The notes: generated by a model not told the origin, from the sequence alone. DNA of 64,000 bases from an uncultured Collinsella sp. (GCA_900539035.1 UQAU01000006.1:11905-75904); one strand, 5' to 3'. Counted from the first letter of the stretch, positions 8,804-18,078 are shown. Made by a program: numbers and translations.

Positions 8804-10768
8804 ATGGCAGAGAACCAGAACGCCGCCGATCAGGCATCGACGCTCAACGACGAGCGCGCCACCCGCCTGGCCAAGCGCGCCGCCCTGTTCGAGGCGGGCC
8901 AGAACCCCTATCCCGAGCACTCTGAGCTTGAGGACTACGTCGCCGATATCGAGGCTAAGTACGCCGAGCTTGCCGATGGCGAGGACACCGAGGACATCGT
9001 GAAGATCGCCGGCCGTGTGGTTGCCAAGCGCGGTCAGGGCAAGATTATGTTCATCGTCGTGCGCGACGCGACCGGCGAGATCCAACTGTTCTGCCGTATT
9101 AACGACATGGACGAGGCGGCTTGGAGCACACTTAAGGCCCTCGACTTGGGCGATATCCTGGGCGTGACCGGCGTGGTTGTGCGCACCAAGCGTGGCCAGC
9201 TTTCCGTCGCCCCCAAGAGCGCGAAGCTGCTCTCCAAGGCCGTTCGCCCGCTGCCCGAGAAGTTCCACGGCCTCTCCGACAAGGAGACCCGCTATCGTCA
9301 GCGCTATGTCGACCTCATTGCCAACGACGACGTTCGCGAGACCTTCCGCAAGCGCTCGCAGATTCTCTCCACCTTCCGCCGCTTTATGGAGTCCGACGGC
9401 TACATGGAGGTCGAGACCCCCATTCTACAGACTATCCAGGGCGGCGCTACGGCTAAGCCGTTCATCACGCACTTCAACGCGCTCGACCAGGAGTGCTACC
9501 TGCGCATTGCTACCGAGCTGCACCTCAAGCGCTGCATCGTCGGTGGCTTTGAGCGTGTGTTCGAGATCGGCCGCATCTTCCGCAACGAGGGCATGGACCT
9601 TACCCACAATCCCGAGTTCACCACGATGGAGGCCTACCGCGCCTTCTCCGATCTCGAGGGCATGAAGGCGCTCGCCCAGGGCGTCATTAAGGCCGCTAAC
9701 AAGGCTATCGGCAACCCCGAGGTCATCGAGTATCAGGGCCAGACCATCGACCTTTCTGGTGAGTGGGCCAGCCGTCCCATGACCGACATCGTCTCCGACG
9801 TGCTCGGCAAGCAGGTCACCATCGACACGCCGGTCGAGGAGCTTGCTGCCGCCGCGCGCGAGAAGGGCCTGGAGATCAAGCCCGAGTGGACTGCCGGCAA
9901 GATCATCGCCGAGATTTACGATGAGCTGGGCGAGGACACCATCGTCAACCCCACGTTCGTGTGCGATTACCCCATCGAGGTCAGCCCGCTCGCCAAGCGC
10001 TTTGAGGACGACCCGCGTCTGACCCACCGCTTTGAGCTGGTCATCGCCGGCCACGAGTACGCCAACGCATTTTCCGAGCTCAACGACCCGGTCGACCAGG
10101 CTGAGCGCTTTGCTGCCCAGATGGCCGAGAAGGCCGGCGGCGACGATGAGGCCATGGAGTATGACGAGGACTACGTGCGCGCCCTCGAGTACGGTATGCC
10201 TCCCGCGGGCGGCATTGGCATTGGTATCGACCGCGTGGTCATGCTGCTTACTAACCAGGCTTCTATTCGCGATGTCCTGCTGTTCCCGCACATGAAGCCC
10301 GAGAAGGGTTTCCAGTCCGGTGCCGCTGCCGCCAAGGCTACCGAGGCCGGCAACGCCGCGAGCCCGTTCGTTACGTCGCTTAAGCCCACGCTCGATTACT
10401 CCAAGATCGCCGTTGAGCCGCTGTTCGAGGAGTTCGTCGACTTTGATACCTTCTCCAAGAGCGATTTCCGCGCTGTGAAGGTCAAGGCATGCGAGGCCGT
10501 CAAGAAGTCCAAGAAGCTGCTGAACTTTACGCTCGACGACGGTACCGGTACCGACCGCACCATCCTCTCCGGTATTCACGCTTATTACGAGCCCGAGGAC
10601 CTGGTCGGCAAGACCTTGCTCGCCATCACCAACCTGCCTCCGCGCAAGATGATGGGTATTCCCAGCTGCGGCATGCTGATCAGCGCTGTCCACGAGGAGG
10701 AGGGTGAGGAGCGTCTCAATCTGATCCAGCTCGACGCCTCCATCCCCGCCGGCGCAAAGATGTACTAA
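8804..10768 (+). CDS. lysS: Lysyl-tRNA synthetase (class II) with C-terminal Trbp111-like tRNA-binding domain
   Basis: A 654-residue class II synthetase. An N-terminal OB-fold anticodon-binding domain is followed by the catalytic core with motif 2 (FRNEGMDLTHNPEFT) and motif 3 (GIGIDRVVML, about residue 470). Usual bacterial LysRS ends near 500 residues. Here about 150 extra residues follow: a low-complexity Ala/Gly linker, KPTLDYSKIAVEPLFEEF, then an OB-fold like the Trbp111/MetRS C-terminal domain (about 550-654, with PPRKMMGIPSCGML). That domain binds tRNA elbows in MetRS; its role here is inferred as affinity enhancement or dimerisation. Confidence 0.95.
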   Translation: MAENQNAADQASTLNDERATRLAKRAALFEAGQNPYPEHSELEDYVADIEAKYAELADGEDTEDIVKIAGRVVAKRGQGKIMFIVVRDATGEIQLFCRINDMDEAAWSTLKALDLGDILGVTGVVVRTKRGQLSVAPKSAKLLSKAVRPLPEKFHGLSDKETRYRQRYVDLIANDDVRETFRKRSQILSTFRRFMESDGYMEVETPILQTIQGGATAKPFITHFNALDQECYLRIATELHLKRCIVGGFERVFEIGRIFRNEGMDLTHNPEFTTMEAYRAFSDLEGMKALAQGVIKAANKAIGNPEVIEYQGQTIDLSGEWASRPMTDIVSDVLGKQVTIDTPVEELAAAAREKGLEIKPEWTAGKIIAEIYDELGEDTIVNPTFVCDYPIEVSPLAKRFEDDPRLTHRFELVIAGHEYANAFSELNDPVDQAERFAAQMAEKAGGDDEAMEYDEDYVRALEYGMPPAGGIGIGIDRVVMLLTNQASIRDVLLFPHMKPEKGFQSGAAAAKATEAGNAASPFVTSLKPTLDYSKIAVEPLFEEFVDFDTFSKSDFRAVKVKACEAVKKSKKLLNFTLDDGTGTDRTILSGIHAYYEPEDLVGKTLLAITNLPPRKMMGIPSCGMLISAVHEEEGEERLNLIQLDASIPAGAKMY

Positions 10769-10773
10769 TTGGT

Positions 10774-10797
10774 TCCGCCGTTCTACCGAACGGCGGA
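10774..10797 (+). terminator. Hairpin directly after lysS
   Basis: A perfect 10-bp stem with a 4-nt loop begins 5 nt after the lysS stop. There is no T tract, so it may act as an RNA 3'-end stabiliser or work with the larger palindrome that follows. Confidence 0.5.
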
Positions 10798-10811
10798 CCA
10801 GCCGACGCTGC

Positions 10812-10911
10812 GCGACGTCCAGGGCGACAATTTGTCATTCAAAAGGCAAGGCATGACCAGAAGGTCTATGCCTTGCCTTTTTCATGCCAACTTGTTCGCC
10901 CTGGACGTCGC
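10812..10911. repeat. About 100-nt nested palindrome (family N, copy 1)
   Basis: Outer arms 10812-10827 and 10896-10911 are perfectly complementary over 16 bp. Inside is a second hairpin (AAAAGGCAAGGCAT... ATGCCTTGCCTTTT) whose tip is ATGACCAGAAGGTCTAT, nearly the same as the tip at 24937. The T-rich inner arm could terminate transcription of lysS. Confidence 0.85.
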
Positions 10912-10989
10912 TCGCTGTCCGTCCTCTACCTGCGGCGTTGACTTGGTTGATACTTAGAACATCGATGTAGTCATTGGGGACGTTCTTAA

Positions 10990-11060
10990 ACGACTACCCA
11001 ACGGCTATTGAGCACATGGCTCGCATGACAGTCGTCTCTTTTATGTTTCCTTTAGCCGTT
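10990..11060 (+). other. Possible pseudoknotted leader upstream of the ThrE-type gene
   Basis: Three complementary pairs are visible: ACGACT (10990) with AGTCGT (11030), AACGGCTA (11000) with TAGCCGTT (11053), and GAGC (11110 minus 100, i.e. 11010) with GCTC (11019). The first two cross, as in an H-type pseudoknot. No known RNA family was recognised. The rest of the 335-nt gap after lysS shows no gene. Confidence 0.3.
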
Positions 11061-11103
11061 GCGGCCTAGGATGGGGGTTAGTCGGTAGGAAGGGAGCGTC
11101 TAT

Positions 11104-12672
11104 ATGGACGACGCGAGCGAGCGTGCAATCGAAGAGGACATGCTCGATCAGTTCAATTACTTTGATGATGAGGATGAGGAGCTAATCGATCGTCGCGAGC
11201 CGGCATCGCTTGACTCATTTGATCTGGTCGATGAAGAGCCCGACGAGGACGAGGGCGAATCAACGGAGCCTCCACAGCCGTCGCGTCTTGACTCGCTGCT
11301 TTCGAGAGCCCCCATGCACCACGGTGTCCGTGCCGGCGCGCTCCATATGAAAACTGACTGGCACCAGATCGTGACGGCAGGCGATGAGCTTGCCGTCGAT
11401 GCGCCGCTTACCGATAAGTCATCCATCATCTGCCGCACCGGCATGCTTATGCTGGCAAGCGGAACAGGTGCCTGGCGCGTGCGCGATACCATGAATCGTG
11501 TTGCTGCCGTACTCGGCGTCACGATTCACGTCGACCTGAGTCTTCTGTCGTTTGAGTGCACTTGCATCGAAGATGGCCACTGCTTTAACGAGGTTGTCAG
11601 CCTGCCCACAACGGGAGTCAATACCCATCGCATTTGGATGATGGAGAGCTTCTTAAAGGAAATCGAGACGTATGGGCGCCGGTTTACCGTGCATGAGTAT
11701 CACGAGATGCTCAAGACCGTAGAGAGCTCAAAACCTGATTACGCTCCCTGGCAACAGGGCCTTGCGGCGGCCTGTGCTTGCGGCGCCTTCGTCTTTTTGC
11801 TCGGCGGCGGTCCTATTGAGATGGCATGCGCGTTCGTGGGCGCAGGTGTCGGCAACTTTGCCCGCTCCCATATCCTCAGGCAAGGCCTTGGTCAGTTCAG
11901 CGCGCTGACGACCGGCGTTGCGCTCGCTTGCGTTTCGTATCTGCTGGCATTGCTCGGCCTTGGCCAGGTCATACCGGGGGCAATGTCGCACCAAGAAGGT
12001 TATATCGGCGCCATGCTCTTTGTGATTCCCGGCTTTCCGCTCATTACGGCAGGCCTCGACATCGCTAAGCTCGATATGCGAAGCGGCATTGAGCGTCTTT
12101 CGTATGCCGTGTCGATTATTGTGATGGCGACGCTCGTAGGTTGGATGGTTGCCGAGTGTGTTGGCCTGGCGCCGGACGACTTTGCCCCACTGGGCCTTTC
12201 GCCGCTTGCCCTTACGCTCCTGCGCGTGGTGATGAGCTTCGTTGGCGTATTTGGCTTCTCGGTTATGTTCAACAGCCCGGTAAAGATGGCAGCGGCGGCT
12301 GGTCTGATCGGCGCCGTGTCCAATACCCTGCGTCTGACCCTTGTCGATGCGCCGACGATGATTCCCTTCCTGGGCCTCAGCACGGGAATGCCTCCCGAGG
12401 CAGCAGCGTTTATCGGCGCGCTGGTATCGGGTCTGCTGGCAAGCTTGGCCGAAGTCAAGCTCACCTACCCGCGCATCGCCCTCACGGTGCCTTCGATTGT
12501 CATTATGGTGCCGGGCCTGTATCTCTATCGCTCGATGTATTACATGTGCACCTTCGACACGGTCAATATGCTCGGCTGGTTTGTGCGCGCGGTGCTCATC
12601 GTGGCGTTTCTGCCCGTTGGCTTGGGCGTGGCGAGAACCCTCACCGACCCTCGCTGGCGCCACACCAGCTAA
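11104..12672 (+). CDS. Threonine/serine exporter family membrane protein (fused ThrE/DUF3815)
   Basis: A 522-residue integral membrane protein. Residues 1 to about 75 are an acidic, low-complexity cytosolic tail (DDEDEELIDRREP...). This is followed by a ThrE N-terminal soluble domain and about ten membrane segments, covering both the ThrE (DUF1212) and ThrE_2 (DUF3815) halves that are separate genes in many bacteria. Predicted role: proton-driven export of threonine, serine or a related small metabolite; the substrate is inferred from family only. A GGAAGGGAGCG ribosome site lies before the ATG. A hairpin of the ggggacagg family follows the stop codon after 2 nt. Confidence 0.82.
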   Translation: MDDASERAIEEDMLDQFNYFDDEDEELIDRREPASLDSFDLVDEEPDEDEGESTEPPQPSRLDSLLSRAPMHHGVRAGALHMKTDWHQIVTAGDELAVDAPLTDKSSIICRTGMLMLASGTGAWRVRDTMNRVAAVLGVTIHVDLSLLSFECTCIEDGHCFNEVVSLPTTGVNTHRIWMMESFLKEIETYGRRFTVHEYHEMLKTVESSKPDYAPWQQGLAAACACGAFVFLLGGGPIEMACAFVGAGVGNFARSHILRQGLGQFSALTTGVALACVSYLLALLGLGQVIPGAMSHQEGYIGAMLFVIPGFPLITAGLDIAKLDMRSGIERLSYAVSIIVMATLVGWMVAECVGLAPDDFAPLGLSPLALTLLRVVMSFVGVFGFSVMFNSPVKMAAAAGLIGAVSNTLRLTLVDAPTMIPFLGLSTGMPPEAAAFIGALVSGLLASLAEVKLTYPRIALTVPSIVIMVPGLYLYRSMYYMCTFDTVNMLGWFVRAVLIVAFLPVGLGVARTLTDPRWRHTS

Positions 12673-12674
12673 TT

Positions 12675-12702
12675 GGTGCAAGGGGGACAGGTTCATTTGT
12701 AC
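12675..12702. repeat. ggggacagg hairpin (family G, copy 1)
   Basis: GGTGCAA and TTTGTACC arms enclose the core gggggacaggttca, three bases after the stop codon of the exporter gene. Confidence 0.65.
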
Positions 12703-12710
12703 CGAATGAG

Positions 12711-12773
12711 TTGCGGTGAAATAGGGACTGAATTGCTGCTTAAAGGGCCAAAACAGTCCGTATTCCACCGCAA
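12711..12773. repeat. 63-nt palindrome (family T, copy 1)
   Basis: It begins TTGCGGTGAAATA and ends TATTCCACCGCAA. The inner arms (GGACTG/CAGTCC) are complementary, and the loop is unique. Other copies of exactly the same length are at 52020 and 59877. Confidence 0.85.
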
Positions 12774-12892
12774 CTTATGGGGTCGGGGGATTATTGGTGC
12801 CCTGCATCTCCACAAACTCAACGCTTACGAAGCGCGTGTTGTTCGTACTAGGCTGGTTCCACCACATAAGTAGTCGCAGACGCACGTACCAC

Positions 12893-12941
12893 GGGCGGGC
12901 GAGATGAAGTCCAAGTAACTCCATCTCGCCCGCCCATTTTT
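12893..12941 (+). terminator. Intrinsic terminator or attenuator upstream of the DUF2798 gene
   Basis: A perfect 14-bp GC-rich stem (12893-12906 with 12922-12935), a 15-nt loop and five T. It ends only 45 nt before the next start codon, leaving no clear room for a promoter, so it may be a regulated (attenuating) terminator. Confidence 0.8.
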
Positions 12942-12985
12942 GTTGCGTGGCGTTGCGGCGCAAAACAGAAAGGATTTCGCCCTTT

Positions 12986-13579
12986 ATGCCTATCAACAAA
13001 CGAGAGAGCCTGCTGTTCACCTTTATCATGTGCTTTTGCATGGTGCTCTGGATGAGCATCTACAACGTTGCCCTGCAGCATGGGGCCATCAACGGCGAAG
13101 TTGTTGCCGCTGCATGGCTCGGCTTCCCCGTTGCCTACGTCTTTGCCATGTGCTGCGACTGGTTTGTTGCCAGCCCGCTGGCCAAAGGCTTCGCTTTCAA
13201 GTTCCTGGTTACTCCGAGCAAGAGCTCGCCGCTCGCTATGACGCTCGCCGTCAGCTCCTGCATGGTCGTTCCCATGGTTATCATCATGTCGCTCTACGGT
13301 GCGTGCGAAGGCCTGTTTCACATGCCCGGCGGCCCGCTTGCCAATTTGCAGGCGCTGCCGATGATGTGGCTCGTCAACATTCCGCGCAACTTTATCATGG
13401 CCCTGCCCTGGAACCTGCTGGTGGCTGGTCCGGTTGCTCGCTTTGTCTTCCGCCGTGCCTTCCCCATGGGAACCGTCTTTGAAGAGCAGCATATGGAGCT
13501 TGTGCGTATGGCTGGCGCTCCCGTTGCCGATGCTGTCAATGACGTTACCGAGAGCATGGACGCCGAGCCTGCCTGCTAG
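12986..13579 (+). CDS. DUF2798 family membrane protein
   Basis: A 197-residue integral membrane protein with about four hydrophobic helices (first: ESLLFTFIMCFCMVLWMSIYN). It resembles two DUF2798 repeats, a small family of unknown function often near transport genes. The ATG at 12986 follows AGAAAGGAT; the frame is open to 12947 but without a ribosome site. The attenuator-like hairpin just upstream suggests conditional expression. No substrate or role can be assigned from sequence. Confidence 0.65.
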   Translation: MPINKRESLLFTFIMCFCMVLWMSIYNVALQHGAINGEVVAAAWLGFPVAYVFAMCCDWFVASPLAKGFAFKFLVTPSKSSPLAMTLAVSSCMVVPMVIIMSLYGACEGLFHMPGGPLANLQALPMMWLVNIPRNFIMALPWNLLVAGPVARFVFRRAFPMGTVFEEQHMELVRMAGAPVADAVNDVTESMDAEPAC

Positions 13580-13702
13580 GCAACAGCCTCTAACCTAGAG
13601 CGCCCGCCGCACCCGGCGATTCCTTTTTTGTAGACGTTGTCGTATGGCTGCATGCGGAAAAGGCCCCAGCGGTTAACATATACTCCATATGGGTAAAGAG
13701 AC

Positions 13703-13729
13703 CAAAGCGCCGCCACGAGTGGCGCTTTG
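13703..13729 (+). terminator. Hairpin in the leader of clpC
   Basis: A 9-bp stem CAAAGCGCC/GGCGCTTTG with a 9-nt loop. It ends 35 nt before the clpC start and has only a weak T tract. A TATACT -10-like element at 13679-13684 lies just upstream, so the hairpin would be in the clpC leader. Confidence 0.5.
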
Positions 13730-13764
13730 CGTTTGAAAAACTAGCTCGTCTAAGAGGAACTAGC

Positions 13765-16407
13765 ATGTTAGACCGTTTTACCGATCGCGCGCGCAAGGTC
13801 ATGTCCATGGCCAAGCAAGAGGCGCTCGATCTGCACTCAAATAAGGTGGGCACCGAGCACCTGCTGCTTGCGCTCGCTAAGGAGGACGAGGGTATTGCCG
13901 CCGAGGCACTGCGCTCGCTCGATATCTCCTACGATGACATCATGGATACCCTCAAAGAGGTCCAGACCACGGTTCCCGAGCCCAGCGAGGAGACCGAGGC
14001 TGCCAAGCTCGCCTTTACGCCGCTCGTCATCAGCGTGATGGAGCGCTCCTTCCGCGTGGCACGCGAGAACAACCAGACCTACGTTTCGACCGAGCACTTG
14101 CTGATCGGCATCGTCGAAGAGGGCAACGGCATGGCCATGGACATCCTCATGCGCCTGGGCGTGTCGTCTGCTTCCATTAAAAAGGCCATCGAAAAGCTCA
14201 CTGCCAAGGATCAGGACAAGAAGCGTCCGCTCGCTGGCGCTGGCGCTGGTCGTCCCGGTGCGGGCCTGCCGTTCTTTAGCGGCTCGGATGCCTCTCAGCA
14301 AAAGGGGAGCGGCACCGACACGCTCAAGCAGTTCGCCACCAACCTCACGCAAAAGGCGCGCGACGGCGAGCTCGATCCCGTGATTGGCCGCGAAAAGGAA
14401 GTCCAGCGCATGATGGAGATCCTTTCGCGCCGCACCAAGAACAATCCGCTTATCCTGGGCGATCCCGGCGTGGGCAAGACGGCTATCGTCGAGGGCCTGG
14501 CGCAGCAGATTGCTGCCGGCAATGTGCCCGAGAATCTTATGAACCAGAATATCTGGACGCTCGATCTGCCGGGTCTTGTCGCGGGTGCCAAGTATCGCGG
14601 TGAGTTTGAGGAGCGCCTCAAGAACGTGATCCAGGAGGCGACCGAAGCCGACGACGTCATCTTGTTTATCGACGAGATGCACACCATCATCGGTGCCGGT
14701 TCTGCCGAGGGTTCTATCGATGCGAGCTCTATGCTCAAGCCCGTGCTCGCGCGCGGTGCTTTCCAGATCATCGGTGCCACCACGGCCGAGGAGTTCCGCA
14801 AGTACCTTACCAAGGACCCGGCCTTCGAGCGTCGCTTCCAGACCATTGATGTCGAGGAGCCGAGCGTCGAGGACACGGTCAAGATCCTGACCGCGCTCAA
14901 GCCGCGCTACGAGGAGCACCACCATGTGCGCTATACGCAGGGTGCTATCGAGGCTGCCGCGAACCTTTCCAACCGCTACATACAGGATCGCTTCCTGCCC
15001 GATAAGGCCATCGACCTCATCGACGAGGCCGGTGCCCGCGCTCGCATCGCCGCGAATCGCGCGCCCGAGCCGGTGCGTGAGGCCGAGCATCGCATAGAGG
15101 AGCTCAAGGCCGCCGCGCAGGAGGCCACCGAGAGCGACGATATGAACAAGGCCGCCGAGATCACCGAGCAGCAGAAAGCTGCCGAGATTGAGCTCGCCGA
15201 GGCCAAGGCCGCCTGGACGGCCGAGCTCGACGCCAGCCCGCTCACCATCGACGTGAGCCAGATCGCCGATATCGTGTCCGTGACTTCGGGCGTGCCGGTG
15301 TCCTCGCTTACCGAGAGCGAGAGCCGTCGCCTGCTGCAAGCCGAAAGCGTGCTCAAGACGCGCATCATCGGTCAGGATGAGGCTGTCGAGGCCGTTGCCA
15401 AGGCCGTGCGCCGCAGCCGCTCGCCGCTCAAGGATCCGCGTCGCCCCGGCGGCAGCTTTATCTTCCTTGGTCCCACCGGCACGGGCAAGACCGAGCTCGC
15501 CAAGACGCTCGCCGAGTACCTCTTTGGCAGCAAGGATGCACTCATCAGCTTCGACATGTCCGAGTTCGGTAGCGAGTTCGAGGTCTCCAAGCTCATCGGT
15601 AGCCCTCCGGGTTACGTCGGTCACGACGAGGGCGGCCAGCTCACCAAGGCCGTTCGTCGCCACCCGTACTCGGTCGTGCTGTTCGACGAGATCGAGAAGG
15701 CGCACCCCGATATCTTCAACATCTTGCTGCAGGTGCTGGAGGAGGGCCGCCTGACCGATAGCCAGGGCAAGACGGTCGACTTCCGCAACACCGTGATCAT
15801 CATGACGTCCAACGTGGGCGCTCGCGAGATTGCGCAGGATGCGAGCGTGGGCTTTGGCACCACCGGCGAGCAGGGCCTCACGTCGAGTGAGATCCGCGGC
15901 CGCGCGATGGGCGAGCTCAAGCGCCTGTTCCGCCCCGAGCTGCTCAACCGTATCGACGACATTGTGGTGTTCCAGAAGCTCTCGGGCGAGAATCTCACCA
16001 AGATCGCGCACCTGCTGGTGGACGACCTACGTCAGCGTTTGATTGCCAACGGCATGAACATCAAGCTCACCGATGCGGCCTATGACAAGATCGTGGCCGA
16101 GGGCACCGACCTCACCAACGGTGCGCGTCCGCTGCGCCGTGCCATCCAAAAGCTCATCGAGGACCCGCTGTCCGAGGAGCTTCTGGCCGGCGAGTGGGGC
16201 GAGGGCGATACCGTCCTGTGCGACGTGGCCGATGGCAAGTTTGTCTTTAGCCACGGCACGGGCGAGATCCCGGCACCGCGTCCGGCGGGCACGCTCGGTG
16301 GCGATACCGCCCCGGCGGCACCGCACACCGGCAACGCCGCGCCTGTGAGCAGTGGCGTGAGCTCGGGCCCCGGCGGCATGATGCAAGCCGGTTCCGGCGC
16401 GCTGTAG
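13765..16407 (+). CDS. clpC: ATP-dependent Clp protease ATP-binding subunit ClpC
   Basis: An 880-residue AAA+ unfoldase that feeds proteins to ClpP. Order: double Clp N-domain repeats (1 to about 145), first AAA+ module with Walker A GDPGVGKT (about 233) and Walker B ILFIDEMHTI, a short coiled-coil M domain (about 430-480, rich in Glu/Lys/Ala) typical of ClpC rather than ClpB, and a second AAA+ module with GPTGTGKT (about 569) and VLFDEIEKAHPD. The last 50 residues are Gly/Ala/Pro-rich. No CtsR or mcsAB genes are adjacent, so regulation differs from Bacillus. Confidence 0.97.
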   Translation: MLDRFTDRARKVMSMAKQEALDLHSNKVGTEHLLLALAKEDEGIAAEALRSLDISYDDIMDTLKEVQTTVPEPSEETEAAKLAFTPLVISVMERSFRVARENNQTYVSTEHLLIGIVEEGNGMAMDILMRLGVSSASIKKAIEKLTAKDQDKKRPLAGAGAGRPGAGLPFFSGSDASQQKGSGTDTLKQFATNLTQKARDGELDPVIGREKEVQRMMEILSRRTKNNPLILGDPGVGKTAIVEGLAQQIAAGNVPENLMNQNIWTLDLPGLVAGAKYRGEFEERLKNVIQEATEADDVILFIDEMHTIIGAGSAEGSIDASSMLKPVLARGAFQIIGATTAEEFRKYLTKDPAFERRFQTIDVEEPSVEDTVKILTALKPRYEEHHHVRYTQGAIEAAANLSNRYIQDRFLPDKAIDLIDEAGARARIAANRAPEPVREAEHRIEELKAAAQEATESDDMNKAAEITEQQKAAEIELAEAKAAWTAELDASPLTIDVSQIADIVSVTSGVPVSSLTESESRRLLQAESVLKTRIIGQDEAVEAVAKAVRRSRSPLKDPRRPGGSFIFLGPTGTGKTELAKTLAEYLFGSKDALISFDMSEFGSEFEVSKLIGSPPGYVGHDEGGQLTKAVRRHPYSVVLFDEIEKAHPDIFNILLQVLEEGRLTDSQGKTVDFRNTVIIMTSNVGAREIAQDASVGFGTTGEQGLTSSEIRGRAMGELKRLFRPELLNRIDDIVVFQKLSGENLTKIAHLLVDDLRQRLIANGMNIKLTDAAYDKIVAEGTDLTNGARPLRRAIQKLIEDPLSEELLAGEWGEGDTVLCDVADGKFVFSHGTGEIPAPRPAGTLGGDTAPAAPHTGNAAPVSSGVSSGPGGMMQAGSGAL

Positions 16408-16432
16408 GGCGTGGCGACAATTTGATACGCGC

Positions 16433-16465
16433 AATCGAGGCGCTCTGGCAAGGGCGCCTCGATTT
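16433..16465 (+). terminator. Terminator-like hairpin after clpC
   Basis: A perfect 11-bp stem AATCGAGGCGC/GCGCCTCGATT with a 10-nt loop. The T tract is short. Confidence 0.7.
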
Positions 16466-16620
16466 GTAGAGCTGCGAAGTTGTGATCGTTACGCTATGCG
16501 GTTCGCCGTTAGCCGATGATGCGAGAGCGCTCGGCGTTTTCGACTGGTTTATGCAAACGAAGTCTGGGAATATACAAGGCGCATGTCTTATTGTCTAACC
16601 AGTTGCGCCAAGGAGGCACC

Positions 16621-18078
16621 ATGGACTACAAGATCACCGGCTATGAGCCCGCCCAGCTGTTCCATTTCTTTGAGGAGGTCAGCGCGATTCCCCGCGGGTC
16701 TGGCAACGAGAAGGGCATCAGCGATTTCCTGGTTGCGTTTGCCAAGGAGCGCGGCCTCGATGTGTACCAGGACGAGGTCTACAACGTCATCATTCGCAAG
16801 CCCGCATCTGCCGGTGCCGAGAATGCCCCGACCGTGATGCTGCAGGGCCATATCGACATGGTGTGCGACAAGTTGGGCTCCGTCGAGCACGACTTTACGA
16901 CCGACGGTATCGACCTGGTCGTCAAGGACGGCGTCCTCACCGCTAACGGCACCACCCTGGGTGCCGACAACGGTATCGCCGTCGCGCTTATGCTTACCGT
17001 GCTCAACGACGATTCGATTGCCCATCCGGCCCTCGAGTGCGTATTCACCACCGACGAGGAGACTGGCCTGGTCGGCGCCGAGACGCTCGACAAGTCCCAG
17101 ATTAGCGCCCGCACCATGATTAACCTCGATTCCGAGGAAGAGGGCGTTGCCACCGTCAGCTGCGCCGGCGGCGTCGTCGTTACCTACACCTGCCCCATCG
17201 TGCGCGAGCACAAGACCGGTAGCACCCTCACGCTCGACATCTCCGGCCTGCTGGGCGGTCACTCCGGCAGCGATATCCACCTGGAGCGCGGCAACGGCAA
17301 CCTCATCATGGCCCGCATTATCGACCGCCTGATGGTTGCCGGCGAGCCCGCCATCGTTAGCTTTAACGGCGGCACCAAGGACAACGCCATCAACCGTGAG
17401 TGCAAGGCCGTTCTGGTCTACGCTGACCACGCTGCCGCCGAAGCCGCGGCCCAGATCGCAAAGGGCATCATCGCCGACGTCACTGCCGAGCTCGAGGTCT
17501 TCGACCCCGGCTTTACCTGCGCCGTCGAGATTGCCGACGACGCCGAGGTCGAGGCCATGGACCAGAAGTCCGCGCTTGCCCTCATCCGCGCTCTGCGTCT
17601 TGCCCCTAACGGCGTGATTCGCCGCAACGTCGCCACCGACGGCTCCGTCGAGGTTTCCTCCAACATCGGTGTGGTTGCCACTTCTGACGACGAGGTCAAG
17701 ATCATGCTGTCCCCGCGCTCTTCGATCACCTCGCTGCAGAACGAGTTCAAGGACCGTCTGCAGACGCTGGCCGATGTCCTGGGCTTCGACGCCAAGTTCG
17801 AGTTCGAGTATCCCGGCTGGAGCTATGCCGAGCATTCGCCGGTCCGCGACGTCTTTGTCGAGAGCTATCGCGAGCTCTTTGGCTCCGAGCTGCGCATCGA
17901 GTCCATTCACGCCGGCCTTGAGTGCGGTCTGTTTGCCGAGGCCCTGCACGGTCTAGACGCCATCGCCGTGGGCCCGACGCTCTCCGATGTCCACACCCCG
18001 GACGAGAGCATGGAGCTCGCTTCTGCCGAGCGCTTCTACGAGCTGCTCATCGACGTCCTCAAGCGCCTTGCCGCGTAA
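16621..18078 (+). CDS. pepD: Aminoacyl-histidine dipeptidase (beta-Ala-His/Xaa-His dipeptidase, M20)
   Basis: A 485-residue cytosolic zinc dipeptidase of the M20 family. Metal-ligand motifs are QGHIDMV, GADNGIA, TTDEETGLVGA, NLDSEEEG, and a C-terminal HAGLECG. The GGHSGSDI region is in the lid/dimerisation domain. PepD enzymes cleave carnosine and many unblocked dipeptides, supplying amino acids. A strong AAGGAGG site 4 nt upstream sets the ATG at 16621. Confidence 0.95.
   Translation: MDYKITGYEPAQLFHFFEEVSAIPRGSGNEKGISDFLVAFAKERGLDVYQDEVYNVIIRKPASAGAENAPTVMLQGHIDMVCDKLGSVEHDFTTDGIDLVVKDGVLTANGTTLGADNGIAVALMLTVLNDDSIAHPALECVFTTDEETGLVGAETLDKSQISARTMINLDSEEEGVATVSCAGGVVVTYTCPIVREHKTGSTLTLDISGLLGGHSGSDIHLERGNGNLIMARIIDRLMVAGEPAIVSFNGGTKDNAINRECKAVLVYADHAAAEAAAQIAKGIIADVTAELEVFDPGFTCAVEIADDAEVEAMDQKSALALIRALRLAPNGVIRRNVATDGSVEVSSNIGVVATSDDEVKIMLSPRSSITSLQNEFKDRLQTLADVLGFDAKFEFEYPGWSYAEHSPVRDVFVESYRELFGSELRIESIHAGLECGLFAEALHGLDAIAVGPTLSDVHTPDESMELASAERFYELLIDVLKRLAA

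Noticed and set aside
13580..13764. CtsR, HspR or ClgR operator before clpC
   Set aside because: I searched for the CtsR heptamer repeat and ClgR-type palindromes and saw none; only a -10-like TATACT and a hairpin are present.
13837..16011. 724-codon open frame antisense to clpC
   Set aside because: A shadow of the GC-rich, GAG/CTC-biased clpC coding strand; no family motifs, no ribosome site and full overlap with a certain gene. Similar long antisense frames over lysS, tuf, cysS and pepD were dropped for the same reason.
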